The position numbers were made by a program, and so were the translations under genes. Below are positions 36,392-48,399 of a stretch of 64,000 nt of DNA, in pieces (the first letter of the stretch is position 1; each line of letters opens with the position of its first letter). Where the stretch lies: contig CM043962.1 of assembly GCA_014529385.2 (NCBI GenBank), forward strand, positions 122,721,970 to 122,785,969, read 5' to 3'. The DNA is from Adiantum capillus-veneris (Eukaryota; Streptophyta; Polypodiopsida; Polypodiales; Pteridaceae). A model generated the notes under the pieces. That model saw only the letters and a program-made list of their open reading frames with translations, ran no database searches and had not been told where the DNA came from.

Positions 36392-36880
36392 CTAAACTGG
36401 AAAGAGGTTTGCATCAGGTAATTCATCCATTTCCTGATTGGGAACTTCAACTGTAGCCAATTTGCTTAGGTAATCTACAATAACATGTTCTTGGCCTGGT
36501 TTATGAATGACTGAATAATCAAACTCCTGCATCAACATTATCCACCTAGCCAGTCTCCCTGAAAAATGAGGTTTATTTACTAAGTAGACCAAAGCTTGTT
36601 GATCTACATGAATTGTCACCTGATTAGCTAGCAAATAATGCCTGAACTTCTGAAGTCCAAAGATCATCCCGAGGCATTCCCTTTTTGTTATTGAATAGTT
36701 CCTCTCTGCAGAAGATAACACCTTGCTTGCATAATAGATTGGTTTAAACCAACTCCTCTCAACTTCCTCCATCAAGTCTGCACCAATAGCTGAATGAGAG
36801 GCATCCACAAACAAGTTGAATGGTTTTTTCCAGCCAGGAGGAATCAAGATAGGTGCAATTACTAGCATTTTCTTCAACAA
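36392..36880 (-). pseudogene. RNase H domain of gypsy element 1
   Basis: 162-codon open frame. NLFVDASHSAIGADL carries the first catalytic Asp. YYASKVLSSAERNYSITKRE carries Glu. The end reads GQEHVIVDYLSKL, the usual ADALSR-like end altered. It degrades the RNA strand of RNA-DNA hybrids during reverse transcription. Confidence 0.88.
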
Positions 36881-36895
36881 TGTAAAATCCCTTTC

Positions 36896-37827
36896 CTACT
36901 CTTCTTTCCATGCAAACTCCACATTCTTTTTTGTTAAGTATGTCAAGGGTAAACACATATGAGCCAGGTATCTGAGAAACCTGGTGTTCCATTTAACCTG
37001 TCCAATGAACCTCATCAGTTGCTTAAAACTTTTAGGAGCATGTGCTTTCAAAATAGCTTCCACTTTCTTGGGATCAATGGCAATGCCCTCTTTACTGATG
37101 ATGTGTCCCAACAAAATACCCCTTTCTTGGGATCAATGGCAATGCCCTCTTTACTGATGATGTGTCCCAACAAAATACCCCTTTTCACTGCAAATGCACA
37201 TTTTGCAGGGTTGAGTGACATCCTGACCTCCTACATTTCTGAAAACATAATCTCAAATGATGTAAATGTTCAATTTTACTTCCTAACACATTGAAATCAT
37301 CCAGAAAAACCTTCATAAATGTTGTCAGGTAAGGAGCAAAAACCTCCATCACCCATTTCTGAAATGTTGGTGGTGCATTTTTAAGGCCAAAGTTCATAAC
37401 TGTGGAAGCATAGACTCCCCATTCTATTATGAATTTTGTTTTATCCCTGTCTTCCAGAGCCATACCGACCTGAATGTTGTCCACTAAATCCATCCAAGAA
37501 GCTGTACATCTCCTTCCCTGCAACTACATCTAGCATTGTGTCACAATAAGGTAATGGGAATGGGTAAGTAATGGTGACAGCATTCAATTTCCTGTAATCC
37601 ACAGAAATTCTAATCTTGCCATTCTTCTTTGGCACCACCACAATGGGTGACAACCAGGTTACTTTATCCACTGGATAAATGAAACCTACTTCTAGAAGTT
37701 TATCAATCTCCTCCTTCACCTGTTTTGAATAATTGGGGTTCATCCTATACCTCTGTTGCCTGAATGGAACAACATCAGTTTTCAAATTGATCCTATGTTG
37801 ACACATTGTTGGGTCTGCTCCCTTCAT
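36896..37827 (-). pseudogene. Reverse transcriptase of gypsy element 1
   Basis: 37827-37441 covers fingers and palm: VGFIYPVDKVTWLSPIVVVP and KIRISVDYRKLNAVT. A frameshift near 37480 moves to 37523-37185, with NFGLKNAPPTFQKWV and the catalytic FLDDFNVLG (Asp-Asp present). The thumb and connection part (37114-36896: AHAPKSFKQLMRFIGQVKW) follows after a 59-bp duplication that breaks the frame. Typical Ty3/gypsy RT. Confidence 0.9.
37064..37181. repeat. 59-bp tandem duplication inside RT
   Basis: TTTCTTGGGATCAATGGCAA recurs after 59 bases (37064 and 37123) and the two copies are nearly identical. Because 59 is not a multiple of three, it shifts the RT frame. Confidence 0.93.
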
Positions 37828-38322
37828 ATCACTGTAAGACTAAGAAAAAAATTCTTTACATTCCTTTAACAAGGTTTTCAATGACTCTTTGAAGTTCAAG
37901 TTCAATCAATGGAAACTTTAAATATACTGGGGGTCTCTGTCCCCTCCCAGATTCATGTCTTCCAAATCATCTTCCCTAACTCTTGAGCTCTTCACCATTT
38001 GCTCATCAAATATCTTCTATGCATGTTTAATTGCTTCTAATGCTTCCTGCTCCTCTTGTGGCTTTTTGGTGGAAGATGAAATCCCTGAAACATTTCTCTT
38101 GTTTGTTAGTTTTACATCAGGTGACTGGTCCTGATTCTAAACTGTGTCTACAATTTTTTGAACATCAACCTCAAAAATAGGAATAACTGTTTGATTCTTA
38201 TTCCTCATCTTCTTCAACTACCTCCCCCATATTAATACCTTTTGCATACAAAGGTCTAAAACCTGGTGGGATTGTTTTCCTGGGTATCATCTACATCCTA
38301 ACCTTCTTCTTGCCTTGTTTGA

Positions 38323-38799
38323 TCACAATGTTGTCCAAAGTTGCTTGACTTTAGATGCCCTTAACCATGGTCTTCCCAGGATCATTGGGTAGGAACAGGT
38401 CGTTTTTTTGAGTCTGAGAATCACAAAGTTCACAATAAAACTTAACCCTGTGAGACTTATGGTTTGGTTTCTAAGAATCCCCAAAGGTTTCACTCTCCTC
38501 TGATCTGCCATTCTAACTTGAAATGGTGCAGGTGCCCAATTGGTTAATTTCAATTTCTTACACACTAATTCAGGAAGAATGTTAACTCCTGAATCTCCAT
38601 CCACTAACACATCTGACAAGTACACCTTGGAAATGTTGATCACTGGAACTTTGTAATCTACATCCACTGGTGATACATCTCCATAATAAATATGTGCTAG
38701 ATGGATATGTCCCATTTCTTCCTGTGGTAATTTATTTTCTTTAGCTTCATCTGTCAGTTTCATGAGGAACACCTGACTGAAGTCAGGGACCAGTTTCAA
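38323..38799 (-). pseudogene. Aspartic protease of gypsy element 1
   Basis: Frame 38799-38323 contains VLVDGDSGVNILPELV, the active-site region where plant gypsy elements usually have DGGSGVN (one Gly replaced by Asp), and MILGRPWLRASK near the end. This supports a retropepsin that would process the polyprotein. About 500 bp of spacer with stops lies between it and RT. Confidence 0.82.
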
Positions 38800-39177
38800 G
38801 AGCTATCCCACTTTGACTGAAATTGGAGCATCCATAAAGAGAACCCCTTGGTAGAAGATTGCACTGAATTATCTGGCTTCAGGGAATGCAATAGTGATGC
38901 AGAATCTGGCTGTTTACTGCCCATCTTCTCCCAAATATTCTGAACTGAATATGTGGGCCAAAAATTTGCTGCTTTGTCAGGTTTTTTATTAGATTGGATC
39001 TCTTGTAAGACTCCCCTCCTAATCTTTTCCTGATATTTCCAATCAATAGGGTCCTCAGCATCTTTTCCTTGCTCCTTTTCCTATGGTGGAAACTTTCCCT
39101 TTGATCTTGTGATGGCTAAAGTTTGCACTTCCTATGGTTTGTCAGACACTTCCTCAATTTGAATACAATGAGAGCAA

Positions 39178-40986
39178 TCACACTGAGAAGTGAGTGTATG
39201 GTTTGGGTAACTTTCCTCCTGTTTTCTTAGTAAACAGTCTGTTGTCAGATTCTGATGGTTGACTGCCCTGTTTTTCATCTGAAGTGTCAATCTCTTCCAA
39301 AAACACTACATCTACATGAGCTAATGATTTCATTCTACCATCATTGGAAGAACTAGCACCTGCATTTGGGGAATTGAAATTCACAATAGGAATACCTCTC
39401 TCATTCCTATGCTTAGACCACAACTTACATACAAGTCCTTGCATGTGTCCCATTGTACCACAATAGTTACATGGTTGCATTGGATTGTTGGTTTGATGAA
39501 ACCTTGGCCCATTTTGCCAACTCCCCTGCTGGAATGGCCTTTGTTGATTTGAATTCTGAAATCTACCCCTGAAGGGTTGTGGTGCAACCACATTAGCACC
39601 TGATTCCATCTTTGCTAAAATGTGTGCTGGTCTTCTTCGTCTACAATAGGGATTATAATAGCAATTATCATACTCATGTCCAGGTCTTTGGCATACCTGA
39701 CAAAATGGTGATCTGGCAGATTAGAAAATGATTGTGGCTGCATCTCCTTCAATTTATCCAAAATCTGTTTCCTGATATCATTTGGTTCCTTACATTCAGA
39801 CTTACCATTCTTGGCTTTGCCTTTGCTTTTGTGTTTCTTTGACTTTGATCCTTTCTTCTTGGACTTCTTCTTATTCTTATTCTTGGCACTCCATGTCTCC
39901 TTTTCTTCATCCTCATAATTTGTGTCATGATCAGAATCTGAATCTATTTCCTCATCACCATCTAAAATCTGAATTTGAATCCTTATTTTCTGAATCCGAG
40001 TCCTGTTAGGACTTCTTCTTCTTACTCTTCTTTTGTTCACTGGTGCCATATCTTCTTGCAGCTCTCATGGCTGCATCCACAATGTTTCCAAAATCTTGAG
40101 CTTGGGTAAGAGGAGCATGACCTGCAATGGCACTCTTCACTTGTTCCCTCAAACCTCTACAGAAATAGTCACCCAATTGTTCCCAAGAGGGTCTTTGATT
40201 GGCTTGCAACCTGTTCATCAAGTTCCTAAATTGTTGGGCATAGTCTTCCACCAACAAATCCTTTTGCTTTATATTTCTGATTTTCCTCAGAACATCTTTA
40301 GGGGTTTTCTCTACTCTGAACCTGGCCAGAAATCTGATCTTTAAGTTACCATAATCAGGAAATGCAGCAGTACCATACTGCATGAACCAAGACATGGATT
40401 TTTCATGTAATGTTGCTGCAAAATGCTCCTTCTTGATAGCATCATTATAAAGTACATCATACCCATACCATCTTGTCTCAAACTGTTCCACATGACTGTC
40501 AGCATCCTGGGAGTCTTTCCCACTGAATTTGGCTACCTCTACTTTGGGGTTGAGCGCTGGTTGTGCCATAATGGGTACATGTTTAATTTGTGGACCCCCC
40601 AAAGGGTTGAAGGTCAACAATGGTAAAAGTGGTTGTTTAGGAAACTACAGTTGCCTCCTCGCCCTCAAAAATTGATGAACTGCCTGAATGCCAACTAGCT
40701 GATGGATGACTCTTTCAAGAGTTGGGTTGCTTCCCTGCACTGTTGGCCGAGGTGAAGATGTTTCCCCTTCCTCTTGTTGTTGGTCTCCACTTGTGTTTCT
40801 GGTCTCTCCATGTCCTGTTCCTTCAAGAATTGGTGGCAAACTTGTAACTGCTCCTACTTCATGAATTTCTTCCCTTGCATGACCCCCTGATCTCTAAAGT
40901 TGAGATTCCGGCCATGATTCATATCTCCTTCTCTGAAACCTGGTGCCATAGGAGATTTTTGGTGGTTCATCCCCTGAATCACTCAT
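39178..40986 (-). pseudogene. Gag of gypsy element 1
   Basis: ATG at 40986 (MSDSGDEPPKIS). Stops at about 40897 and 40646. The capsid-like part at 40620-40006 has VEVAKFSGKDSQDADSHVEQ, AATLHEKSMSWF and EDYAQQFRNLMNRLQ. A Lys/Asp/Glu-rich stretch follows (about 40020-39780). Then come two zinc knuckles: a perfect C-x2-C-x4-H-x4-C (CQVCQRPGHEYDNC, 39702-39661) and a second with one extra residue (CNYCGTMGHMQGLVC, about 39478-39430). A frame change lies between the basic stretch and the first knuckle. Structural protein for RNA packaging. Confidence 0.85.
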
Positions 40987-41328
40987 ACATGTCTCCTTCT
41001 ACTTGTGATCTTGAGGAAAATTCTAAGTCGTCTACTAGTGCAGTTAACGAAAGTGATTGGACCATTACTAATCCAAAAGGCAAAAACTCTGCTTTGTAAA
41101 AGTGAAAAACCCTGGAAACAACCTGAAGCTTTAAATCACCAGGAAATTTGGGAAAATACTCCTGAAGGAAAATCAGGTTGTAATCTTCCCGTTCCTCCTC
41201 CTGTAACTTCCAATTAGAGAATGCTTGCAGGAAATCTTCAGGTTCACAATCCCATATGCCCCAACTAGACCCCATTTCCCATTAAGTCTTTGATCAAAAT
41301 TTTCTCCACAATCAGCAGGATCGCCAAG

Positions 41329-41681
41329 TGTTATTGAGGCACAGGGATTGGGAATAACAACTATATCAACCATTAAAGCATTACATCATCACCTCACAGA
41401 ATCATAACAGTTTCAGTACAAGAACAGGTTCAGAACAGAATCAAGGTACTGAAGGAAAACTGAAGACAGAATACACAGAGAAACATAGAATCCTCATAGC
41501 GAATCTTCATAGCCATAGCGTTGCATTTTTCATCCTTCTCTCATATAATGCGCTACCATCAGGTGCCAGGCCAGCTACTAGGAAGAATGAAGAGGTACAA
41601 AACTCTTCCCTAATTACAAACTGAAAAGTAAAACTACTAAGGTTCAACAACACTTTATTGAAATAATATGCAAGGCTAGCA
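41329..41681 (-). repeat. 5' LTR of gypsy element 1
   Basis: 353 bp. Ends CA at 41681 (plus strand), next to CTCTA. The primer-binding candidate is at 41309-41326. It has an extra 30 bp or so relative to the 3' LTR near 41500 and near 41620. Confidence 0.9.
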
Positions 41682-41971
41682 CTCTACAAGAAGTATTTAT
41701 CGGATAAATAAGTGGTCACCGTCCATAATACAAAGCCAACACTGAAATCTTGCATGGCTACCACCACAGGAGGCAAGCCCTCTGCCATAGGGAAAGATCC
41801 CTATCGAGCACGACAAATAATAAAAAAAACATAGGATAAGATCATGAACCATCAAATCTTGTAGCTTTCCACACAATGAGGGGAGGTCAAACACTCCATC
41901 ACCCGCCGCCCAAGAGCCCTCCACCAAAAATTTTAAAATCATGACCATCGGCATCAAGTGTTAGACAATTA

Positions 41972-42321
41972 ACCATGACAACCTTAGAGCTTGGTCTAAG
42001 AAAGGAAGAGAAATGTGTAGGCTATTGTGGGGATCCATGCCCCATCATAGGTCCCCCACTCGCTCCCACTAAGAATCCAATGCCAACCACACATATGGGA
42101 AGCCTGCAAGCTAGGAATCATCTTGAACTGACCACCATGACAGTGAACCATGACAACCTTAGAGCTTGGTCTAAGAAAGGAAGAGAAACGTGTAGGCTAT
42201 TGTGGGGATCCATGCCCCATCATAGGTCCCCCACTCGCTCCCACTAAGAATCCAATGCCAACCACACATATGGGAAGCCTGCAAGCTAGAAATCATCTTG
42301 AGCTGACCACCACTTCTTCTC
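41972..42321. repeat. 175-bp tandem duplication
   Basis: ACCATGACAACCTTAGAGCT at 41972 recurs at 42147. The two units match almost throughout. No function is seen. Confidence 0.92.
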
Positions 42322-42329
42322 CCAGGGGG

Positions 42330-43584
42330 GAGTGAGAGAGGTGGTCTCTCTTAGAAGCCAAAAATGGAGGGCTCGGTTAAAAAGGGCAAACTAACCCATC
42401 CACTCACATGAAAGAAGGTCGTTGCCAACCATCTCCCTATGGCAAACCCATGCATCTTCAAGTGAATGATGCTTTGAAGGTGCACTTCATGAACCATTTC
42501 TCTTAAGTATTCGTGCTTTTACCTAAGCAAAAGAGGCAACAAAAAGGATCTTAGTCATAGAGTTAGTACCGCAAGAAGCGACATGTGAGAGAGAAACTTA
42601 GCCAATAAGAAAATCTTAGTCAAAAGGTAAGAGGCAAAAACGGATCAAACCTTAGTCTTTATTCAAATGGGGCGGCTACAAAGAACAAGAAAGGGGCATA
42701 CTTCCCTCCTGGAACACACAAATTGAGCTGAAAAAAGACCTACATTTTTGAGCCCGCCAAAAAATGGGCAAGGCCCCACTGAAGAGAAACACTTCCAGGC
42801 ACTTTTTCAGTGCGAATTGCGGACTACGAGGGTAGAACTTACACTAGTGGACTTCAAGATAGCTATCTTATCATATGAGCTATGCTCATTGGATGCCTGA
42901 TGCTCGATCATTTTTTTTAAAAAAAATCTTTTTCCATTGTTGGGCAAAAGAAAAAGTGGGACACCTCTATAGCTTTAAAGCCCAACAGCATTAAAACTTC
43001 AACCTCAACACCAAAAAGTATACCCCAACAACTCTTATTAAACCCCAACCAAAAGGCCTATGATCCCTTGGGAATTTACCTGCACACGCTGTCGTGCCGC
43101 TCTGCTTCCACGATGAAAAAAAGAGTAAAGAGAAGCAGAAAAAATCAATTTGAAGCTCACACATTTATTGAACAGTGACCAGGGCTTGAAAACAAGCAAG
43201 GAGATCCGTAAAGTGTATGCTTTATGTGGTTATGAAGGCCTAAGCGTAGAGATTTTATGCTTGAAGAAAAGGTTTTACATGTGAAAGGGCTCTTAGGACA
43301 TATAAGGAAACTTGGGTAGAGGAAGACATGTGGTCAGTGGTAAAAAGAAAAGTGTGTGAGAGACTTCACATCTCTGCATGAGGGAGGCCGAAAAAGTCCT
43401 ATTCTGGAAAAATTTTGTAAAACAGGTTTATGGACAAAACAGGTCATGTTGGTAGAAGGGAAAGAGTGTTTTAAACATTTTGCGTCTCATGCACAGAGGC
43501 TAATTCTACACGGATTAGGAGATATTCAAGTTTTCATACTCTACTGTATTAGCAGGGAGGAAGCCATAAGCTTTGAGCACTCTA
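42330..43584. other. Unassigned, no recognisable gene
   Basis: Scattered short frames (for example 43356-43616) without domains. A perfect A/T palindrome TTTTTTTTAAAAAAAA lies near 42912. Confidence 0.45.
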
Positions 43585-43745
43585 ATCCTAAGCTAAGCTT
43601 CCATAGCCCAATCTAATCCAAGCTTCCATAGCCAATCTAATTAAAGCTTCCATAGCCACTCTAATCCAAGCTTCCCTAGCCCACTCTAATCCAAGCTTCC
43701 ATAGCCAATCTAATCAAAGCCACCATAGCCCACTCGAATCCTACC
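43585..43745. repeat. 24-25-bp tandem repeat, about six units
   Basis: Units of AAGCTTCCATAGCC(C)A(A)TCTAATC start at about 43595, 43620, 43644, 43668 and 43693. A diverged unit follows at 43718. Confidence 0.88.
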
Positions 43746-44455
43746 ATCTCTCTCTCTCTTGAAGCAGCACGAGAAGAACAAAGGAGATGAATATTATCAA
43801 GGCAAGCTTGGCAGGCCAATTAAGGTAAAGGGGAAAGCATAACAACAACATCATCATCGATCTCAACACTATCATCATCAAGATAGTTGAAGTGTTATTT
43901 TCTCTATTATAATCTAAATTAAGGCAGGTTAAACGTATGTATGGAGCTTAAACTCCTCACTTAACATTTAATTAAAGCAGCGGTACTGTTAATGATAATC
44001 AAGCTTGAGGATCTTGTTCAAGCTGTTAATTTCAAGATTTGTTTATATTCATTGTGTCTGCTGTTGCAAGTGTCTTCCACACACCTCTCACAGCCAGAGG
44101 CCCTGCGTCTTCCCGGCTCACCTTTCGAACACAAATCCCCTGACAAGGCCCACCCAAAGGATCATAACACATAGGAGAAAAACCCTATCAAACCATAGAT
44201 TTCTAGCACACGCCGACCAATGCATATGAAGTCAAGAGATTCCCCTTTCACAATTGAGCATCACAAATCCACAATTTCAACATCATTTCCATAATTCATA
44301 GATACATGTCCTCCCAATCTATCTACGTATAATTTGCCACTAGGCTGCCATACCCATAACCCTACAGAGAACTAGTCATGAAGAGCAAAACTCCAATTGG
44401 GGCACTTTAAAGCTTGAGAGAAATCTTGAAAAATGAATGGCGAGAAATCTTAAGA
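43746..44455. other. Unassigned, no recognisable gene
   Basis: AT-rich sequence ending at the LTR-like boundary at 44456. Nothing recognised. Confidence 0.45.
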
Positions 44456-44868
44456 TGATCAAAATTGATTCTGCATGTCGCTACATAAAAATCTGATGCG
44501 AATAGAGAGCTCTCCAGACACGACTACACGTAGAGGAGGCAAGGCAATGCAAAAAACTATACCAAAACCATCAAGAAGGCACAACAAGCTAAAAACTGAA
44601 AAATTTCTGGAGTCTGGCTGAACTTCTTTGAGTTTGTACATAAGTTTTAGTTGTATACAAGTCTCACTTCAAAAAACTTACTGACAGGCATTTGTTGCAG
44701 TAACCCAAGAGTTGGCGCTATACTAGTGACTTGCCCTACATGTACATGTTCTTGCTAAATCAAGCTCAAAAAACCACAAAAATAGAGTCCACACACCCTT
44801 TTGATATTGTGCATCATGTCCATATGTATAAATTAAAAATAAACGAGGTGTCAAAAATGCACCCAACA
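44456..44868 (-). repeat. 3' LTR-like repeat of gypsy element 2
   Basis: Minus strand TGTTGGGTGC...TTTTGATCA. A purine-rich tract (GGGGTGTGGTAAA) lies just inside, as expected for a polypurine tract. Confidence 0.7.
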
Positions 44869-44895
44869 TAGTTTACCACACCCCAACGTGCTAGA

Positions 44896-46150
44896 TCATT
44901 CATGATCAGCAGCACAAAAGAGATCTTGTAAACCACATAAAAGAGTCTTCACTTCATTTTCATTCTTAGCCACATGATCAAAAAATTGTTCAAAAGAAGG
45001 CTCATCCTCAATTATAGTCATCAACCTTACAATATACTTCTTCAACCTGTAGCCATTCACACGTGCTTTATGTGGGGTACCATCCAAGTCAGCAAGTTGA
45101 CAAGCGCCATTTGGAAACCTGTTTAAGACCAAGAAAGATCATGCCACTTCATTTGAAACTTCCTTCAAAAAGATCTATCAAGCTAACTATTGTAATGAAG
45201 CACCATGTCACCCTTCTTGACGTCTTTGTCCTTCACCTTCTCATTTGCTTTTGTTTGATTGTTCTTCAAGACCTGCTCATAATGCTCAAAATCCATCAAC
45301 CTATTCAATTTTACACATTGCAAATAAAGCCTCTCCTTGAGTACATCATTAGGCTCTTCTTCAAGCTTTAGCATCAGCTTCAAAGCTGGTATCTCCACCT
45401 CAATAGGAAGTAAAGCTTCTTTGCCAAAAACTAGATGGAAGGGAGAGAAACCAATACCTGATTTGATGGCAGTCCTGTAAGCCCATAGAGCACAAGGTAG
45501 CTCTAAATCCCAAGTCTTCACATTGTTTCTTGTCATTTTTGTAAGCATCTTTATGAGTTCTTCATTAAACATTTCATTCATGCCATTGCATTGGGGATAA
45601 TATTGAGTAGTAAAATTGCGATGCACAAGAAGCTTCTCACATAGACAATCCACAAGCTCTCCCTTGAAACCTAGACCCTTGTAAGAAAGTAACTCCAATG
45701 GAATTCCAAATTTTCAGCAAATATCTTCATATATAAATTGGGAAACATCTTTGCTTGTGGTTTTCTTAACAGCTTTGACTTTGGCCCACCTGGATAAATA
45801 GTCAACAGCAGTAAGTATGTAATATCCCACTTCTCAAACACATCATAAGACACAATGGTGCCTCTAATATATGATTTAAGAACCCTATTTTCCATGATTT
45901 GACACTCTTTACAAGACTTTCACCAATGATGAACATCACTTTGAATGCTTGGCCACACATACCCCTCCTGCAAGACTTTATGTAAAGTGATCTTTGAAGC
46001 AAAGTTTCCACCACAAGAACCCTCATGATTCTCCTCAAAACTTCTGTAAATTTTCTCTTTCCAAGGCACTTTTCTTATCACAAGATCACCCCCCTTCATA
46101 TATAAGGCATCACCAAGAAGCACGTACCTTTTGGCACAATGTAGGAAGGC
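44896..46150 (-). pseudogene. Integrase of gypsy element 2
   Basis: N-terminal zinc-binding part at 46123-45920: DALYMKGGDLVIRKVPW and HEGSCGGNFASKITLHKVL, with a His and Cys pattern partly kept. The core follows in shifting frames. The first Asp is in TAVDYLSRWAKVKAV (about 45830-45775). The second Asp position reads LSYKGLGFKG (Asp replaced by Tyr). The Glu lies in YPQCNGMNEMFNEEL (about 45600). The C-terminal part at 45132-44896 is well kept (NRFPNGACQLADLDGTPHKA). Inactive. Confidence 0.82.
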
Positions 46151-46219
46151 ATACTTTTTTTACTTCTCCAACTCTGATGGAAGCATATCTCTTTGGAGAG
46201 ACTCTTCCTCCCTATTTAA

Positions 46220-47541
46220 CACTAGAATGGTAACCTAACAGGACATAAAAGTGTCCTTTCAGGTTTTTGGAAAAAAATTCCAAAACCATAGTAGATCCAC
46301 TCATTTTGAAAAATCCTTTCATGAGCTTATAGTTCAATAACTACTACATATGGAAAAAATGAGAAACTTGTAATTTTTCTCATCCCTTGGTCACTACTAG
46401 CCTCCAAAGTTGATGGACCAATGCATTTTGCCCAAAACAACAATTTCTTACCGTTGATTGCATATAAATAAGAGTGGGGATTTTTGTAGGACATGAGATA
46501 AAATGCCGCGTTAACTTCAATGGGTTGGTGACCAAAAAATATGGTTGCTTTTATCTCACTATTTTTTTTTTGGGCAAAAGAAATAGGTACAAAAAAGTTA
46601 CATTTTTGCCATTCTGCAGACCTATCATCAAAGTTTCTATAGTCACACTCAATACAAATACTATATACATGTTTTCTTAGTTCCCTTTGGGCCTTTGGGT
46701 TCAAAAGGAGCCATGGAGCATGTCAAAAGGATAATGGATCTCTTGCAATTGGAACCTTGGGGGCAATGATAAAGTGCTAAATACAGCAAACATGAAAAAA
46801 CTGGGTTTAGCATTATGACCTCTAGAAACCCATAGAAACTACTCAATATCTAGCCAAGTTTGTAGTCTATGATTAGATATGGTTACTACCTACAAAATAC
46901 ACACAATTGCCCTAAGAAACTAGCAATATTGAGAAAGTTATACTTGCTACTCTAAAATGTATCGTATTCTTCAGCAATCAAAAAACTCAACCATCATCAT
47001 ATACTATGCTATATAGCATATTAGGTCGCCCAAAACTCAAGGAAGATTAGCTTTATGTTATACATTACACTTACACAATCAAAATTGAATTTGGATATCA
47101 AGAAAGCCACCAAAAAAATCATAAAAGTGCTAATTTTGGCCAAAAAATAGGATTATGCAATTCTTGTAAATTGGTCATAACTTTCAATTTTAACACTTAG
47201 CTCTCCCTACAAGCATCAAAACATGTTGAGAAGTATGAAGGCCTAACCTCTAGCCATGTAAACCTCACAAACATGAAGTTTAGAGTGGTATAGTTGCCAA
47301 AAATTTTTTAAAAAAGCCAAAAACAGGACCTGTTTTTTCACACAGTTGAGGTTCAAAAATGTTGTGCAAGAGTAAGGTTAATGGTGAGATCGATACTCCA
47401 AAAAAATGCTAAGTTTTTTTCAGCTCATAAGGCAACTTTGTGGGTATATAGCACCTAGAAATTCATTTTCATACTCTTCAAATAATTCAAGCAAAATGGT
47501 CACTTAACAGGACACAAAAGTGTCCTGTTACCATTCTAGTG
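46220..47541. mobile_element. piggyBac-like TTAA-flanked DNA element, 1.32 kb, non-autonomous
   Basis: Terminal inverted repeats of 15 bp, CACTAGAATGGTAAC, are perfect at both ends. Next to each is a near-palindrome AGGACAYAAAAGTGTCCT. It is flanked by TTAA at 46216-46219 and 47542-47545. TTAA target duplication plus a short terminal and a separate subterminal inverted repeat is the layout of piggyBac elements; the CACTA start alone might suggest the CACTA superfamily, but that uses 3-bp duplications. Inside is an AT-rich interior with one unrecognised 125-codon frame (46327-46704, minus). It sits in the integrase frame of gypsy element 2, which reads on without shift on either side. Confidence 0.8.
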
Positions 47542-47883
47542 TTAAAGCTTCCCTTTCCAAATAAAGAGGAGAATCAGCCCTTATCACATACAATTGGTGT
47601 AAGGTCCCTCCCTAAAACCTAGAGCCATTCATAACTTTTCTCAGCCTAAAAAGTAATTTAGAAAAAGCAAGACCAACAAAGAAGTCATGCGGACAACGAG
47701 ACTTTACTCCAGAATTAAAAGACAAGAAAATTTTGGATAAGAAATTATTTCATCCCTATATTTTTCCAAAAAGATTAAGATTATTTTTATACTTCTTCGT
47801 CAAAATCCGTGTGGGAACCTAGATCAGGAATTGGGAAAGAAAGGGACTAGCTTGGTTGAAAGATAAAGTTAAGAGATAAAAAC

Positions 47884-48065
47884 TAAGAAGAAAATTGGGG
47901 TCCAATAGGAATTAAGAAGAGAATTGGGGTCCAATAGCATTTGAGAAGAGAATTAAGGTCCAATAGTAATTAAGAAGAGAATTCGGGTCCAATAGCATCT
48001 GAGAAGAGAAAAGGGATCCAATAGCAATTGAGAGGAGAATTGGTGTCCAATAGGATTTGAGAAAA
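47884..48065 (+). repeat. 29-bp direct repeats, six units, upstream of a TATA box
   Basis: Units of AGAAGAGAATTGGGGTCCAAT spaced about 29 bp (GGGGTCC-type core at 47897, 47926, 47955, 47984, 48012 and 48042). Each contains a CCAAT pentamer. They end about 15 bp before the TATA box. This is an enhancer-like layout. Confidence 0.88.
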
Positions 48066-48080
48066 GAATACCCACCATTT

Positions 48081-48090
48081 CCTATATAAG
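48081..48090 (+). promoter_or_regulatory. TATA box of the solo-LTR candidate
   Basis: CCTATATAAG followed by a CT-rich stretch (CACCCTCTCTCC), a typical plant core promoter. The CCAAT-containing repeats lie immediately upstream. Confidence 0.6.
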
Positions 48091-48399
48091 CACCCTCTCT
48101 CCTTTGTAATTTTACACACACATATTGCTAAGCTACTTGCATACTTGCCATGCTCAAGATTATGCTTAAGTAAATCAAGGTTTCCACTAAACCTTGCTCT
48201 TGCTCTCTCCCTCTCTTGAAGGCCAAACCCTTGAGGGTTTTGTGAAGAAGTTCCTCTCTCCTTCTTCTTCATCCTAAATCCCTTTCCTTCCTCCTTGAGC
48301 CTCACATCTCTTCAAGAAGTACTTCAACCCCACTTCCCTTTTGTTTGGAGAAGGTAATCTTCATTTCTAGTAGGATTAATTAATCCACGTGTTTTAATA

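Larger units (their letters stand above)
32152..41681 (-). mobile_element. Ty3/gypsy retrotransposon 1, full-length, mutated, with extra 3' ORF region
   Basis: 9.5 kb element on the minus strand. LTRs at 41329-41681 (5') and 32152-32473 (3') begin TGYTAGCC and end AATAACA. The target-site duplication CTCTA is exact at 32147-32151 and 41682-41686. A primer-binding candidate TGGCGATCCTGCTGATTG lies two bases inside the 5' LTR (41309-41326). Order of genes: gag, protease, RT, RNase H, integrase, as in Ty3/gypsy. About 2.2 kb of coiled-coil-rich ORF remnants lie between integrase and the 3' LTR. Stops and frameshifts occur in almost every domain, so the copy is inactive. Confidence 0.93.

Noticed and set aside
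46220-47541. CACTA superfamily assignment
   Set aside because: The end reads CACTAG, but the flanking duplication is TTAA (4 bp), whereas CACTA elements make 3-bp duplications, and the subterminal structure fits piggyBac better.
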